A DNA stretch of 64,000 nucleotides from Epiperipatus broadwayi. Taxonomy: Eukaryota; Onychophora; Udeonychophora; Euonychophora; Peripatidae. The notes beneath the pieces are model-generated. The model ran no database searches, had not been told where the DNA came from, and was given only the letters and a program-made list of their open reading frames with translations. Location of the stretch: the NCBI GenBank assembly GCA_028023455.1, contig JAQFVV010000032.1:4257366-4321365 (forward strand), in the 5' to 3' direction. The translations under genes were made by a program, and so were the position numbers. Shown in pieces: positions 33,491-43,939 of the stretch (the stretch's first letter is position 1; every line of letters starts with the position of its first letter).

Positions 33491-35860
33491 AAGGTCTGCA
33501 AAACTCTGAAGATTACCCATATGTGGTAGCCAGTATGAGGACACTATATAGTTCAGCACTATATCAAGAAGATTCTTTAACAATCATAGTGATTATTTAT
33601 TTATGTATTATGGCCACAATATTTTTAAGGTGTAATTTTACACAGACTAATAATTATGATTTATGTTCTCCCCAGAGGATACAATAGCTGTTAATTCTGT
33701 AATTAAATTAATAAAAGAGATACTCAAGTATGGTTTTAATAATGTTTATTATACTCTTATTTTCATTATCACCTCCTTCCCAATCCCCTCTTCATAGCAC
33801 CCAAATCTGACTCGAACTTTTTTCAGAAGCCAAAATACCAGCAGAAATTTAATTCAATCAATTATCAATTTAATAACAGTCCTATTATTTAACATTTTAT
33901 AACCTGTTCTTAGGAAAATGCCATCACAACCCTACAAATTATTATGAAGATCCTGTCCAAATAGGGATGAAGCCTAAGGCCATTTAATATTAGTGAGCTG
34001 TATTGTGCTCCCCTCCAACCCTCTACTTTCACTCATGTTAAATAATTTTATATTTATCATTAAAGGAGAGCATAAGTTTCCAGGTGTTTGCTTATGACTG
34101 CCAATTTTATTTTTATGTATATCTTTTGCCAGCATAAGTTTCCAGGTGTTTGCTTATCAACAAAATTTTTAACTGAATTTATCTCACACCCTCTGTTTGT
34201 CTTTAAAGATCAAGCAATTAACATTTGGGAATCTAACCTATACAAATATTTGAGTGCAACAAAGATTAATAAAACATATATGTAATCAAACAAATAAAAC
34301 GAAGTGATATAATATCATATACCCCCTTTTAATTTGAGCAAAACAACGTGATAAATGTCCTCTATAAATCCCATACTTTATTGTTGAAACTTTTAATGGA
34401 CAATAGACACAATTGACTGAGTACAAATCATGTTAATTATTGAATAAAAGTTTACTTAAGCAATAGCTTATATTAACCCTGGTTGATCAGCTGTTAAACT
34501 TTTACCATGAGGTACAGTCCATGTATGATCTTATTTCATAACTTCTGGTGTGAATCCTTTTAGTCCTCTGGTTCATGAACACATCCTCAGCTAGCTAGCT
34601 GGTTTCATACTTTCCATGACTGGAAATCACTCTGGCAGCTCAAGATGTGGCTAGGAGATATTTTTATCTGGGAGGGAAGTCCTTGATGTTCTGTAGCTGG
34701 AGAACATTTTTATAGTGATGTATATTAACACTTTTAATGAAAAAAATCTTAATCTAAACAAAAAAAAACTCCACAATTTATGTGTTTTTCTGTGAACAAG
34801 ATTCACACCTTTGGATTTATTTTTAGCCAAATTTTATCACTTACAATTTCCCTCCTTTTATTTTTGAGAAATTTTTTTAATTAAAGAAAAAGTTCTTGAT
34901 CAATTAGCACAATATACAACTGATAGACTCTAACAATATTTTTAATTGCAAATGCATTTTGTAGCTTGAATTTCAACAATAGAGCTCTCTCATTCTCCCC
35001 CCCCCACCCCATGTTTTCCCAAGAAACACAAAAAATAAAGCTTTTAAGAAAAATTTATATCTCCAGATACTAGTTTATCTTGAGTTATAATAATTAATTT
35101 AAATACTTTAAAAGAAAATCAAATGAAGAAATTCTGACTTCTTTGTTAGATAAAAAAAATCTTTAATTAATTTAATAAGAATAATATATTTTAAATTCTT
35201 ACTAAAATTATAGGCATTTGTACTAAATTATATATATATATAAAATACATATTTTGCCATCTCATATCTTCGTTTTAACATATATATATATGAGATGGCA
35301 GAAAATACCATCTCAATATACATATATATGTGTGTTAAATTCATGGATTATTAAAATAAAAAAATAGAAATGAGGAGATAATATGCATGTAAATAGAAAT
35401 TAAAAATTATTTCTATTTATATGGCTACTATTTTCTTACCTCTATTCTTTATTATAATAACAATCCATGGAAATATTTAATTCAAGGTATACAACTATCT
35501 GGAAAAGTTTAAAATATTATTTGTAGAATGTCAAAAAAAATGTTATTCTTTCACATATTTACAATTATAAAAATAGTTTTTTGGACTAAAAGTAAAAGAG
35601 GACCCTTTTATTTCAATAAAAAGCTCAAAACAGAATAGCTATTATAGGTTTAAAAAATAACTAGTTTGGCCTCAGGGATTCTGAATTAGTAGTAATTGAT
35701 AATTTCTTGATAACCTTGCAGGTTAAACATTCTTTTTATTCATATGGATATTACCTCCTCACTTCTATTTTTTTATTATATATATAATGTTGCAGAAGTT
35801 TTATTGTATTAATATATTTGTTTTATTGTATTTTGATAGTTGGGTGCATTGTGCTATGCC
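33491..35860. other. Unclassified DNA with small repeats
   Basis: GCATAAGTTTCCAGGTGTTT with CTTAT following occurs twice, at 34071 and 34132, as a 61-bp tandem duplication. A less AT-rich patch lies at about 34440-34700 with no recognisable protein. GCCATCTCATAT and ATATGAGATGGC flank a (TA)n at about 35257-35302 as a hairpin. Otherwise AT-rich. Confidence 0.45.
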
Positions 35861-35865
35861 AGTAG

Positions 35866-36590
35866 ATGGCGCCTCACAATCGATAAATTTCTTCCAAAGA
35901 AATTCCTCAAAATATATAAATTTTAAAAAAGTACACACACGATCAGCGTGGAAGTCGATAAAATATAAATTAAAAAATCGCTACCCCAAGCGATTAATTG
36001 AAATGTCTCAAAAATAAGTAAAATACAAAAATTCATAAATTTAAAAAAAGTATATACACACACATCAAAAACAACAATAACGCTCCAGCTCCAATGAAGA
36101 AATGGCTCAACAATAAGTAAAATACAAATTGCAAATCGCTACCCCAAGCGATTAATTGAAATGTCTCAAAAATAAGTAAAATACAAAAATTCATAAATTT
36201 AAAAAAAGTATATACACACACATCAAAACACACGCACATCAAAAACAGCAATAACGCCATTATTTTTAAGTTAGAAAAAACTATCCCTCTTCCGAATGAA
36301 GAAATGGCTCAAAAATAAGTAAAATACAAATTAAAAAATCGCTGAAAAATAAGTAAAATACAAATTGCAAAAACATAAATCGATTAATTGATAACTAGTG
36401 GCTCAATATATATATATAAAATAAGTAAAATACAAAAATTCATAAATTTTAAAAAAGTACAAACACACATCAAAAACAGCAATAACGCCATTATTTTTTT
36501 AAGTTAAAAAAACCCACCTCACATCCAAATGAAATGGCTCAAAAAATGGCTCAAAAATAAGTAAAATACAAATTGCAAAAACAGAAATCG
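35866..36590. repeat. Complex tandem satellite
   Basis: The modules AAATGGCTCAAAAATAAGTA, AAATACAAATTGCAAA, CGCTACCCCAAGCGATTAAT, AAAAATTCATAAATTTAAAA and ACACACATCAAAAACAGCAA recur in varying order five or so times. Units of about 120-160 bp are rearranged rather than strictly periodic, as in an old minisatellite. Short frames within it repeat the same peptide pieces and are not genes. Confidence 0.8.
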
Positions 36591-36593
36591 ATT

Positions 36594-36910
36594 ATTATCA
36601 TTTTATTAAGTTGCTTTTGATTAATATACGCTAACTTGGATTAGTAGATGAAACATTATGATAGGTAAAGAATACCATTTCAATATTAAAAGTTGCAAAA
36701 TGAAATGTGACATAATAGATATCTCACATTCAAAAATATAATTGCTTGCCAAAATGAAATGTGACACAAAACACCCCCCCCACCCGACTAATTTCTAAAT
36801 TGGATTCGTAACATTGGGTTATTTATATACTTATTTTGTCAAATACATACATATACGTATTATTATCATTTATTAAGTTGCTTTTAATTAATATACGCTA
36901 ACTTGGAGGG
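36594..36910. repeat. Direct repeat of about 50 bp, 265 bp apart
   Basis: TATTATCATTT(TA)TTAAGTTGCTTTT then AATATACGCTAACTTGG occurs at about 36594 and 36859. It could be an LTR-like pair of a tiny element or a tandem duplication. The interior has a C-rich run. Confidence 0.5.
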
Positions 36911-37028
36911 GTTTAAACTAAGAAAAATTACTATTATGGCATAGTGCGACACCCCAACAGTACCTTGTATTTATATATTTGTTTCTAATATCTTGTTTAG
37001 ATACAATTTATTAATATATAAATATATA

Positions 37029-37440
37029 GGGTATATGAGCACAGACTTTCACACGACCCACCACTCTCCACTCTATCTAATAACACTGATACACTCAAGC
37101 ACATATATGCTGAAAAGATAAATAATCACCACTATGTGTATTTCATGCTAAACCAGCAATCATCAGTTGGTCCAGATTATCATCTCCCATACATATATAC
37201 TATAAGTGCTCAGATATACATTAAGATAGACAATCTTCATACTTTAATGGACAGGCTTCAATCTATTACACATTCCAACTCTTCAACCATCCATCCAATT
37301 AAAAATCTGATGATGGAATGCTCGAAGGCCACCCTGAGGCTGAGATTCTTGTCACAACCATGTTGACCTAAGGTCAATCTGAATCCCACATGTACAGGAC
37401 ATAATCCATTTAATGCATATGCAAGGATGGGCAGACATCT
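37029..37440 (-). repeat. Family A repeat, near full length
   Basis: Begins GAGCACAGACTTTCACAC and runs through GATAAATAATCACC, AACCAGCAATCATCAGTTGG, TCATCTCCCATACATATATA, ACTTTAATGGACAGGCTTCA and AAAATCTGATGATGGAATGC. This matches family A along its whole length in the minus sense. Frames inside are not coding. Confidence 0.75.
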
Positions 37441-37451
37441 CTACAATGTAA

Positions 37452-37548
37452 TAACTGAAACACTGGCTTATTATATACCTGTGTCTATATATGTAATATA
37501 TAGGGTATATGAGCACACACAGGTATATAATAAGCCTGTGTTTCAGTT
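37452..37548. repeat. Hairpin, 32-bp arms
   Basis: AACTGAAACACTGGCTTATT at 37452 pairs with AATAAGCCTGTGTTTCAGTT at 37529-37548. The arms are almost perfect over about 32 bp with an AT-rich loop. It sits at the end of a family A copy and may be duplicated, inverted target DNA. Confidence 0.8.
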
Positions 37549-37959
37549 AATATATAAAGTAAAATTGTATTAAAAATTCTTTTAAGTAGTTATAATAAAA
37601 TTATATAAGAAATGAGCTCATAAATAACTGTATTTAGGAAAGTTATAATTATAAAATATGTAGTTGTAATATTTTTTTATTTTATGCACCATTTCTATAT
37701 TTCAATTAATATACACTTCAATTTATTGTTTTGTTATTATTTTTTTCTGATTTGACTCATTTATACATAGTTTATTTTCCAGATATATATATATATGCAA
37801 AAATTATAATAATACACATAATGTATACTGATATTCTAGATGCATTGTTGTGCTTGATTGTTTATAAATCTATAAAATAAACTAAAACAATAAGAGAAAT
37901 TATAAAAATAAATTTCGTATTTTAAATACATGTATAGTATTTATATTTTAAGCTAGGTG

Positions 37960-38095
37960 TAATTTGAGGGTATTTGAACCCAGAAATACATATATTGGAG
38001 ATTATTTATCTCTTTTGCATATATGTAGTCATGTGTATCTGTTATATAAGATGGAGTGGATGACTAAAAAAAGCTTGAAAGTCTTTGTGAAAATA
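37960..38095 (+). repeat. Family A repeat, truncated copy
   Basis: Contains TTGGAGATTATTTATCTCTT, a TGCATATATGTAGTCATGTG block, ATAAGATGGAGTGGATGACT and AGCTTGAAAGTCTTTG in the family A order. Only the head part is present. Confidence 0.7.
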
Positions 38096-38552
38096 AATTT
38101 AGTATAAAAACTTGTCTTAAATTGCATAAAGTTTGTAATAGCATTTGGTTATGTTGGATAATTTTTTTGATATATCTTATATAATAAATGTATTATCATA
38201 AATTGTTGTATACACAAATAAATTATAATCTATCTCATTTACATTGACTAGTCAAAACAGAAAAAATATTTAAAAAATTTGTGTATGTTAATATACAGAA
38301 ACAGAAAAGGATATATAATAAAAAGGTGTAAAACAATAATTAATAATACTTAAACACATTAATTTAAAAATTCATTTAATAATACTTAAGCAGAAATTTG
38401 CAGCAAATGAAAGAGAGATAAAAAATTTATGAAAAAATTATCGATAGAATAAAACAGTATTTTTTAAAAAGCAAAATTCAGTGCTATATTGACAATAGTA
38501 GACAACTTTAATAAAAATTTACAAAATGTAATTGCAAAAGTAAACTATAAGC

Positions 38553-38980
38553 CAAGGGTGGGCAATTGTTTTGTCTCAGGGACTACAGAGATTAGTGGAG
38601 GGCTGCACCTTTTTTCATGACACAATGAACACACTGCTTTATTCCCTGTATTACCAAATAAATATTTGCTTGTCCATTCTTCATTAAACACATTACATTC
38701 ATCACCAATTTTACATTTTTTGGAGGGTTCATGGTTTCACTAAAGTTGGAAATGTATATATTTGCTAATGCAAAGACAAAATTGAAATTAACCAGATCAA
38801 CTGGAAAAGCATTTCACATCATAACTTCACTGTGCATGTGTATTGATGTGGCCATTCTAGTGGAAAATGAGAGATGAATCTTTGGTCGCACAGGGAAAGA
38901 AAATCTCAGTTCAAGGTGGATTTTTCTGATTGTCTTGGTGGGATGCATGTGGCCTTTGGGCCACTATTTGCCCACACCTG
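38553..38980. mobile_element. Non-autonomous hAT element (428 bp) with perfect 8-bp target duplication
   Basis: CTATAAGC occurs at 38545-38552 and 38981-38988, flanking the element exactly. The left end is CAAGGGTGGGCAATTGTTTT and the right end in reverse complement is CAGGTGTGGGCAAATAGTGG. These match the CAG..TGGGCAAA ends of the GTF2IRD2-like hAT element at 1190. No transposase lies inside. A 66-codon plus frame is incidental. It was probably moved by a transposase of the kind whose relics are at 1.3-2.8 kb and 45.7-47.5 kb. The unmutated target duplication suggests it is younger than those. Confidence 0.92.
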
Positions 38981-38988
38981 CTATAAGC

Positions 38989-40705
38989 TTATTATCCATA
39001 TAATTATAATACCTTTTCTAACAGAAACATCAGATAATAGTAGTATTTTTTTTGTTTTTAGGTCAGTGCATTAAGATTCATCTGATCAATTAAGATTAAG
39101 CTTTAGCCAGTAGTAGGTAGATACTGAATGATTAGGGATTGGTATATGATTTAAACACATTTTTATTATGTATCTATTCTTTCAAACTCTGCAGTATATC
39201 TTAAGTTCATTTTGAATAAAATAGAAATTCTAATGTACATATAAGAATATATCAAAAACTATATAAAATATTAAAAAAAATATATGTTGCTTCTCCAACA
39301 TTTAAAGAATATGTTTATATTTTTTTTCTCAGAACTCCAAGTTTTATTCATTGCAATAAAATCTTTGCTGTAAAACATTGAATTCCTTACACCATGTTTC
39401 TACAATTATTATCTATCTGATCTAATCAAAACTAATTACAATAAAGCTTGATCAACACATCAACGAATTCTTTTAATTTAAACAAAGTAATAATGTCAAA
39501 CTATAGCAAGTTCATATATTTTAATTAAAGTGCTAAGATTTTATAAATGTAGATTGTTTCAACATTTCAGAAATGAGATGCAATCATCTATCCAGCCAGC
39601 TTTTAATTTTTAATTAATTTATGCTAAGCCCCTATCCTTTGGTAACGTGTAAATGAAGGGGGGGGGGGGTTCTTTGAAAAGTTAATGACTTCTTTATTTT
39701 TAAAAGATGACTTTAATATTTAATGTGTATTTTTATATTTGCTATTTATTTTATTTCCATATAATATAGTTGTATTTTAATTTTTCACTGCGAATTTTTT
39801 TTTTTTTTTCAAGCTCGACAAATATAAGTTGTGTGTGTGTGTGTGTTGTCATTATAATGTTGCAAATAGTACTTAATCACACTTCTAATAACATTTTAAA
39901 ATAAATGTAATGTGGATATGCACTATTTACCAAACTAGTTTAACCATAACCACATATACCTATACGCATTTATCTTAATAGTTGACTCAAAGTATGGCCA
40001 CTTATATACATACAGTATATTTCCACATAGTCACGATCTGAAAATGATTTTATTTTTTTTGTAAGACGTTTTTTTTGTTTAAATTTATATATATAAAAGG
40101 CAAAATGATGACCTACTGAAGCAAGAAAGGTTAATATTTTTTTATGAGCCGGATATATTTTTTGAAGTTAAACAACTTGCAAACTATTTATGTAAATAAG
40201 ATGATGAGAATTTCAATCCCGCACTATTTATTTTATTGTAAAAGTAAAAAATGCTATTTTAATATAATAATGACTGAAAAATATAAATATATATGTCCTA
40301 TTTATTTATTTTAATTAAGTCTTGATATTGGCTGTATAGTACTTGAAAACTTTTTCAAGTTCCACTAAGGCTTAGAACTTGTTCTATTAAACAAAAATAG
40401 AAAAACTTTTAATCCTCACCAATTTAGCAATTAGCAAATTTAGTAGTACCTTCTCTCACAGTTTCGTTATGCAGGGCAACTTTGGACAGACATTTGTTCT
40501 CCAATGTATCTTTTACAAATAAATTTAGAATTAGTTTAAAGTAGATTCGGTTTTCATTCTTTAAAAATATTTAATTTCTAAATAAAAATCTAGCTTAATT
40601 CAATCTATAAATTATATCAGTAAGTAATATAAAAAATAATAATATTATAAACACAACATTACAGTTTTTGTAATTAACCTATTCATTCAGTATACTGAAT
40701 GTTTA
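38989..40705. other. AT-rich DNA, no gene seen
   Basis: Contains a G12 run near 39658-39669 and a (GT)n tract near 39831-39847. No element ends or coding motifs. Confidence 0.45.
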
Positions 40706-40711
40706 CTGAAG

Positions 40712-41120
40712 TAAATAGAGGGATTTGAACTTACGATTTTCAGTCTATATTCATTCTCCACTACATCTCTTACAACTGATACACATGACTACACATATGT
40801 GAAAAAGACAAACTATCCCCAATATATGTATTTTGAGCAGAACCAGCACTCATCAGTTGGATTAGATCATAATCTCCCACACATATGTACAATCAGAACT
40901 CAGCTTATATTAAGATAACAATTCCTTAAACTTTAATGGACAGGCTTCAATCTTCTCACCTTTCCAAAAATTCAACTATCCATTTCATTGAAAAACTAAC
41001 GATGGAACACTGAAATCCCTTAATGGATTTGATATTGTAATCATACCCATGTAGACATTATGCCATTCTAATCCCTCATATTATTGAACCATTACATATC
41101 CATTTATATTAATAGGAGAG
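40712..41120 (-). repeat. Family A repeat, near full length
   Basis: Begins GGGATTTGAACTTACGATTT and contains ACTGATACACATGACTACAC, AACCAGCACTCATCAGTTGG, ATCATAATCTCCCACACATA, ACTTTAATGGACAGGCTTCA and, at the far end, AGGAGAGGTATGGGCTGG. It is among the most complete copies. Confidence 0.75.
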
Positions 41121-41204
41121 GTATGGGCTGGAATTATATTATGATGTGACCTATTTCCAAGGCAATATAATTAACCTATTCATTCACTATACTAAATGTT
41201 TATT

Positions 41205-41425
41205 ATATAAAGGGATTTGAGCTTAGAGTTTTCAGTCTATGTTCATCCTCCATTATGATCTGGTTCAACTGAAGAGTATTGGTTCTGCACAAAATATGTA
41301 TATTGGGAGGATCATTTATCTTTTTCATATGCATGTCATCATGTGCATTGGTTGTTTAAAATAGAGTGGAGGATGAATATAGATTAAAAATCCTAAGCTC
41401 AAATTCCTCTATTTATTACAGTCTT
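41205..41425. repeat. Family A fold-back copy
   Basis: The left end is AAGGGATTTGAGCTTAGAGTT and the right end is AATCCTAAGCTCAAATTCCT in opposite orientation. TCAGTCTATGTTCATCCTCC on the left pairs with GGAGGATGAATATAGATTAA on the right. The centre carries a single body-plus-head unit. This is the third fold-back arrangement of family A in the window. Confidence 0.8.
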
Positions 41426-42214
41426 TAACTATAAGTCTCATTTTTTACATGTGCTGTCCCTCCCTTCTTCAAAGTTCATTTCATATCCTTTTGTGTGCCA
41501 CTTTTTTTTTTTTAAAAAAAAAAATTATTATATAGTAAAAACCTCTATTATTTATCACTTCCACATACATCTTTTTTTTTTTTTATCGTTTGCATTTTTT
41601 TTTTTTTTTGATCCTGAAATCAGGCAAAAATCAAACTTTCTTTTTCAGCTATCATTTGTTTTCTCCGAATCCTTGAAAAACGATGGATAATTTTTTTAAT
41701 ATATATTTCAAACTTATTTATATTTTCATAACAATTTAGTAATTTCAATTGTTTTTTTCTTTTTGTTTTCACTTACTTTTATCTAAAGCATCTTCCATTA
41801 TTTCTTTTAACTATTAAGTTTATGCTGAAACCATGATTTTTTTTGAAAGTTCGGAAAAAGGAAAAACAAGGGTTTCACTGCATTTTATTTCAGCATTTGA
41901 AAAAATTTAAAAACGTTTCGAGAGTGTAGGAAAAAATATTACCTTTCTTCAAAAAAATTGGGTACTTGTGTATAATTCAACCGATGACGTTTTTGACTTA
42001 CCGATTTCCCTTCCGGTAGACATCGACGTTTTTTGCATGACAACATTGTCATGGTAACCAAGTGACTGGCATGATTAATCCATCAGAGAGTCAATTTTTT
42101 TTTTCACCCGCGAAATTTAAAATTTGTAGAGAGGTTTGGGAATTTTTTTGATTTTCCTGTCTATTGTGATTTTGCTATCCACGGCATCACAGTTACTTTT
42201 TTGAGTTGTTAATT

Positions 42215-42830
42215 CGGGTAAAGTGTTTTATTTATCTGTTTATTTTGAATTTACAAATATTTTTTGTTAATATTTCTACAATTGAATTATGTTTTAATTT
42301 CATTTTTAATTTCTGAATTGTATCATACAGAAAATTATTTTACGTAATTTATTCCGGTAAACTGTTTTTTATTTATCTGTTTATTTTAAATTTACAAAAT
42401 CGTTTTGTTAATATTTCTACAATTCTCAAATTATTTTTCATAAATTCAACGTCAATTATAAAAACTTTTTGTTAATATTTCTACAATTCTCAAATTATTT
42501 TTCGTAAATTCATTGGCAATTATAAAAATTACAGGATGCGATGTCATTAATACCAGATTTACATTAAATGACGCCATTAATACCAGATTTGCATTAAATC
42601 GCGTTTTTTTTAATTTAGCTGTTTATTTAAAATTTACAAAAATTTTTTGTTAATATTTCTACAATTGAATTACGTTTTAATTTAATTTTTAATTTCTGAA
42701 TTGTATCATACAGAAAATTATTTTTCGTAAATTCATCGGCAATTTTTTAATTTCTGAATTATATCATACAGAAAATTATTTTTTGTAAATTCATGGGCAA
42801 TTATAAAAATTACAGCTATGAGAGTAATAC
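42215..42830. repeat. Tandem array inside the TIR element
   Basis: Units contain TTTTGTTAATATTTCTACAA, a TTCTCAAATTATTTTTC variant and TGTATCATACAGAAAATTAT. They recur four or more times with internal loss of modules. ATTAATACCAGATTTRCATT also occurs twice near 42547-42597. Confidence 0.75.
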
Positions 42831-43137
42831 AAGGTATAGGTGTATGCCAAGCCTAACGGCTTGTCAAAAACACAAAGGGCCCCCCCGCCAACTCCAGCAC
42901 TACGCATAATTGAGCATAATATAGGGTGGTTTTATAAATTAGAATATAGTTTTTTCTAAATTATTTTGACACATGCATGTACATTTTTATTTGCCTGACC
43001 TGCGTCAGATTTTTGCCTTTTTTTTTTTTTGTTTTTTATCACGTGATCTGCGTCACATTTTTTTTCTTTTTTTTATGTTTTTTTTTTTTTTTAAATTTTA
43101 ATATTTTTGCCATGTTTTTTTGTTTTTTTACCTCGTG

Positions 43138-43321
43138 ATCAACCGATGACATTACCCTGAAGGCATATCGGTCTAATGTTGCATTTTTTAACATGCCGTG
43201 TTCACGTGATCTGCGGACACATTTTAGTGACTAAATGTGTCTGCAGATCACTTGGAGACATTATCTTAAAAATCGCAACTTTAGACCGATGTGCCTTCAG
43301 GGTAATACGTCATCGGTTGAA
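43138..43321. repeat. Palindrome at the right end of the TIR element
   Basis: CAACCGATGACATTACCCTG at 43140 pairs with CAGGGTAATACGTCATCGGT at 43299. ACACATTTTAGTGACTAAAT forms the centre, flanked by TGATCTGCGG and CTGCAGATCA. The arms are about 80 bp. The right end of the element thus folds on itself, as in snap-back elements. Confidence 0.85.
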
Positions 43322-43939
43322 TTATACACAAGAACCAAAAAGGGACCTTATTAAAGAAATATAAACTAAATACTCACAGTTATAAAGATTTTGACTATTA
43401 TTTATTTATAGATCTGTTGATTTTAATAAAAAATGCAATATATAATCTAAATTTGACCTCAATCAAGCATGAATCAGCTATGTATAATAATTGCAAAGAT
43501 ACAGAAAATAATTGTCAAGTTTATATCTATCTATAAGTGAGGAAATGACCAGTGTTTAGGAGTTTTCTTTCAAATGATAACAAGTCTATAATCAATTTAG
43601 ACTGTCATTTAAATATTGCTTGATAAATGATTGTTTACCTATTTTCAGCTAAAGTATAAAATAATAAATAAAAACTTGCTGACGATTATCCAGCACAGCC
43701 ATACTTAACTTTTTCCCCCCTAGCCCACATACATTTGGGTGCTATATCAAGCGGGTGCAATATGTTATGTAAGCCATCGGCAACCAATTGTTGTCACATG
43801 AAAAGATATCTGACTTTTCAATTCATGCATATCACAGGTTGTAGATCACTTTACTATATCCTGGAATTAACATATTAATAAAACACACTTTTATTTGATA
43901 TAAATATTAATGTGAGTTTTGATATTGAGATAAACTTTT

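Larger units (their letters stand above)
41959..43340. mobile_element. TIR DNA element with hairpin right end, about 1.38 kb
   Basis: The left end at 41964 reads ACTTGTGTATAATTCAACCG and the right end in reverse complement reads TTCTTGTGTATAATTCAACC; both continue into CGATGACGT. The extreme ends are not resolved to the base. The interior has a tandem array at about 42200-42800 and repeated CACGTGATCTGCG-type motifs at about 43000-43210. No transposase is seen. Superfamily unassigned. Confidence 0.7.

Noticed and set aside
36033-36260. 75-codon minus frame with repeated hydrophobic segments (LLLFLMCVC..) as a membrane protein
   Set aside because: It is the reverse reading of the module-shuffled satellite; the repetition comes from the DNA repeats.
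43000-43210. CACGTG motifs as a host promoter or enhancer
   Set aside because: They lie inside a TIR element and recur as part of its sub-repeats; there is no adjacent gene.
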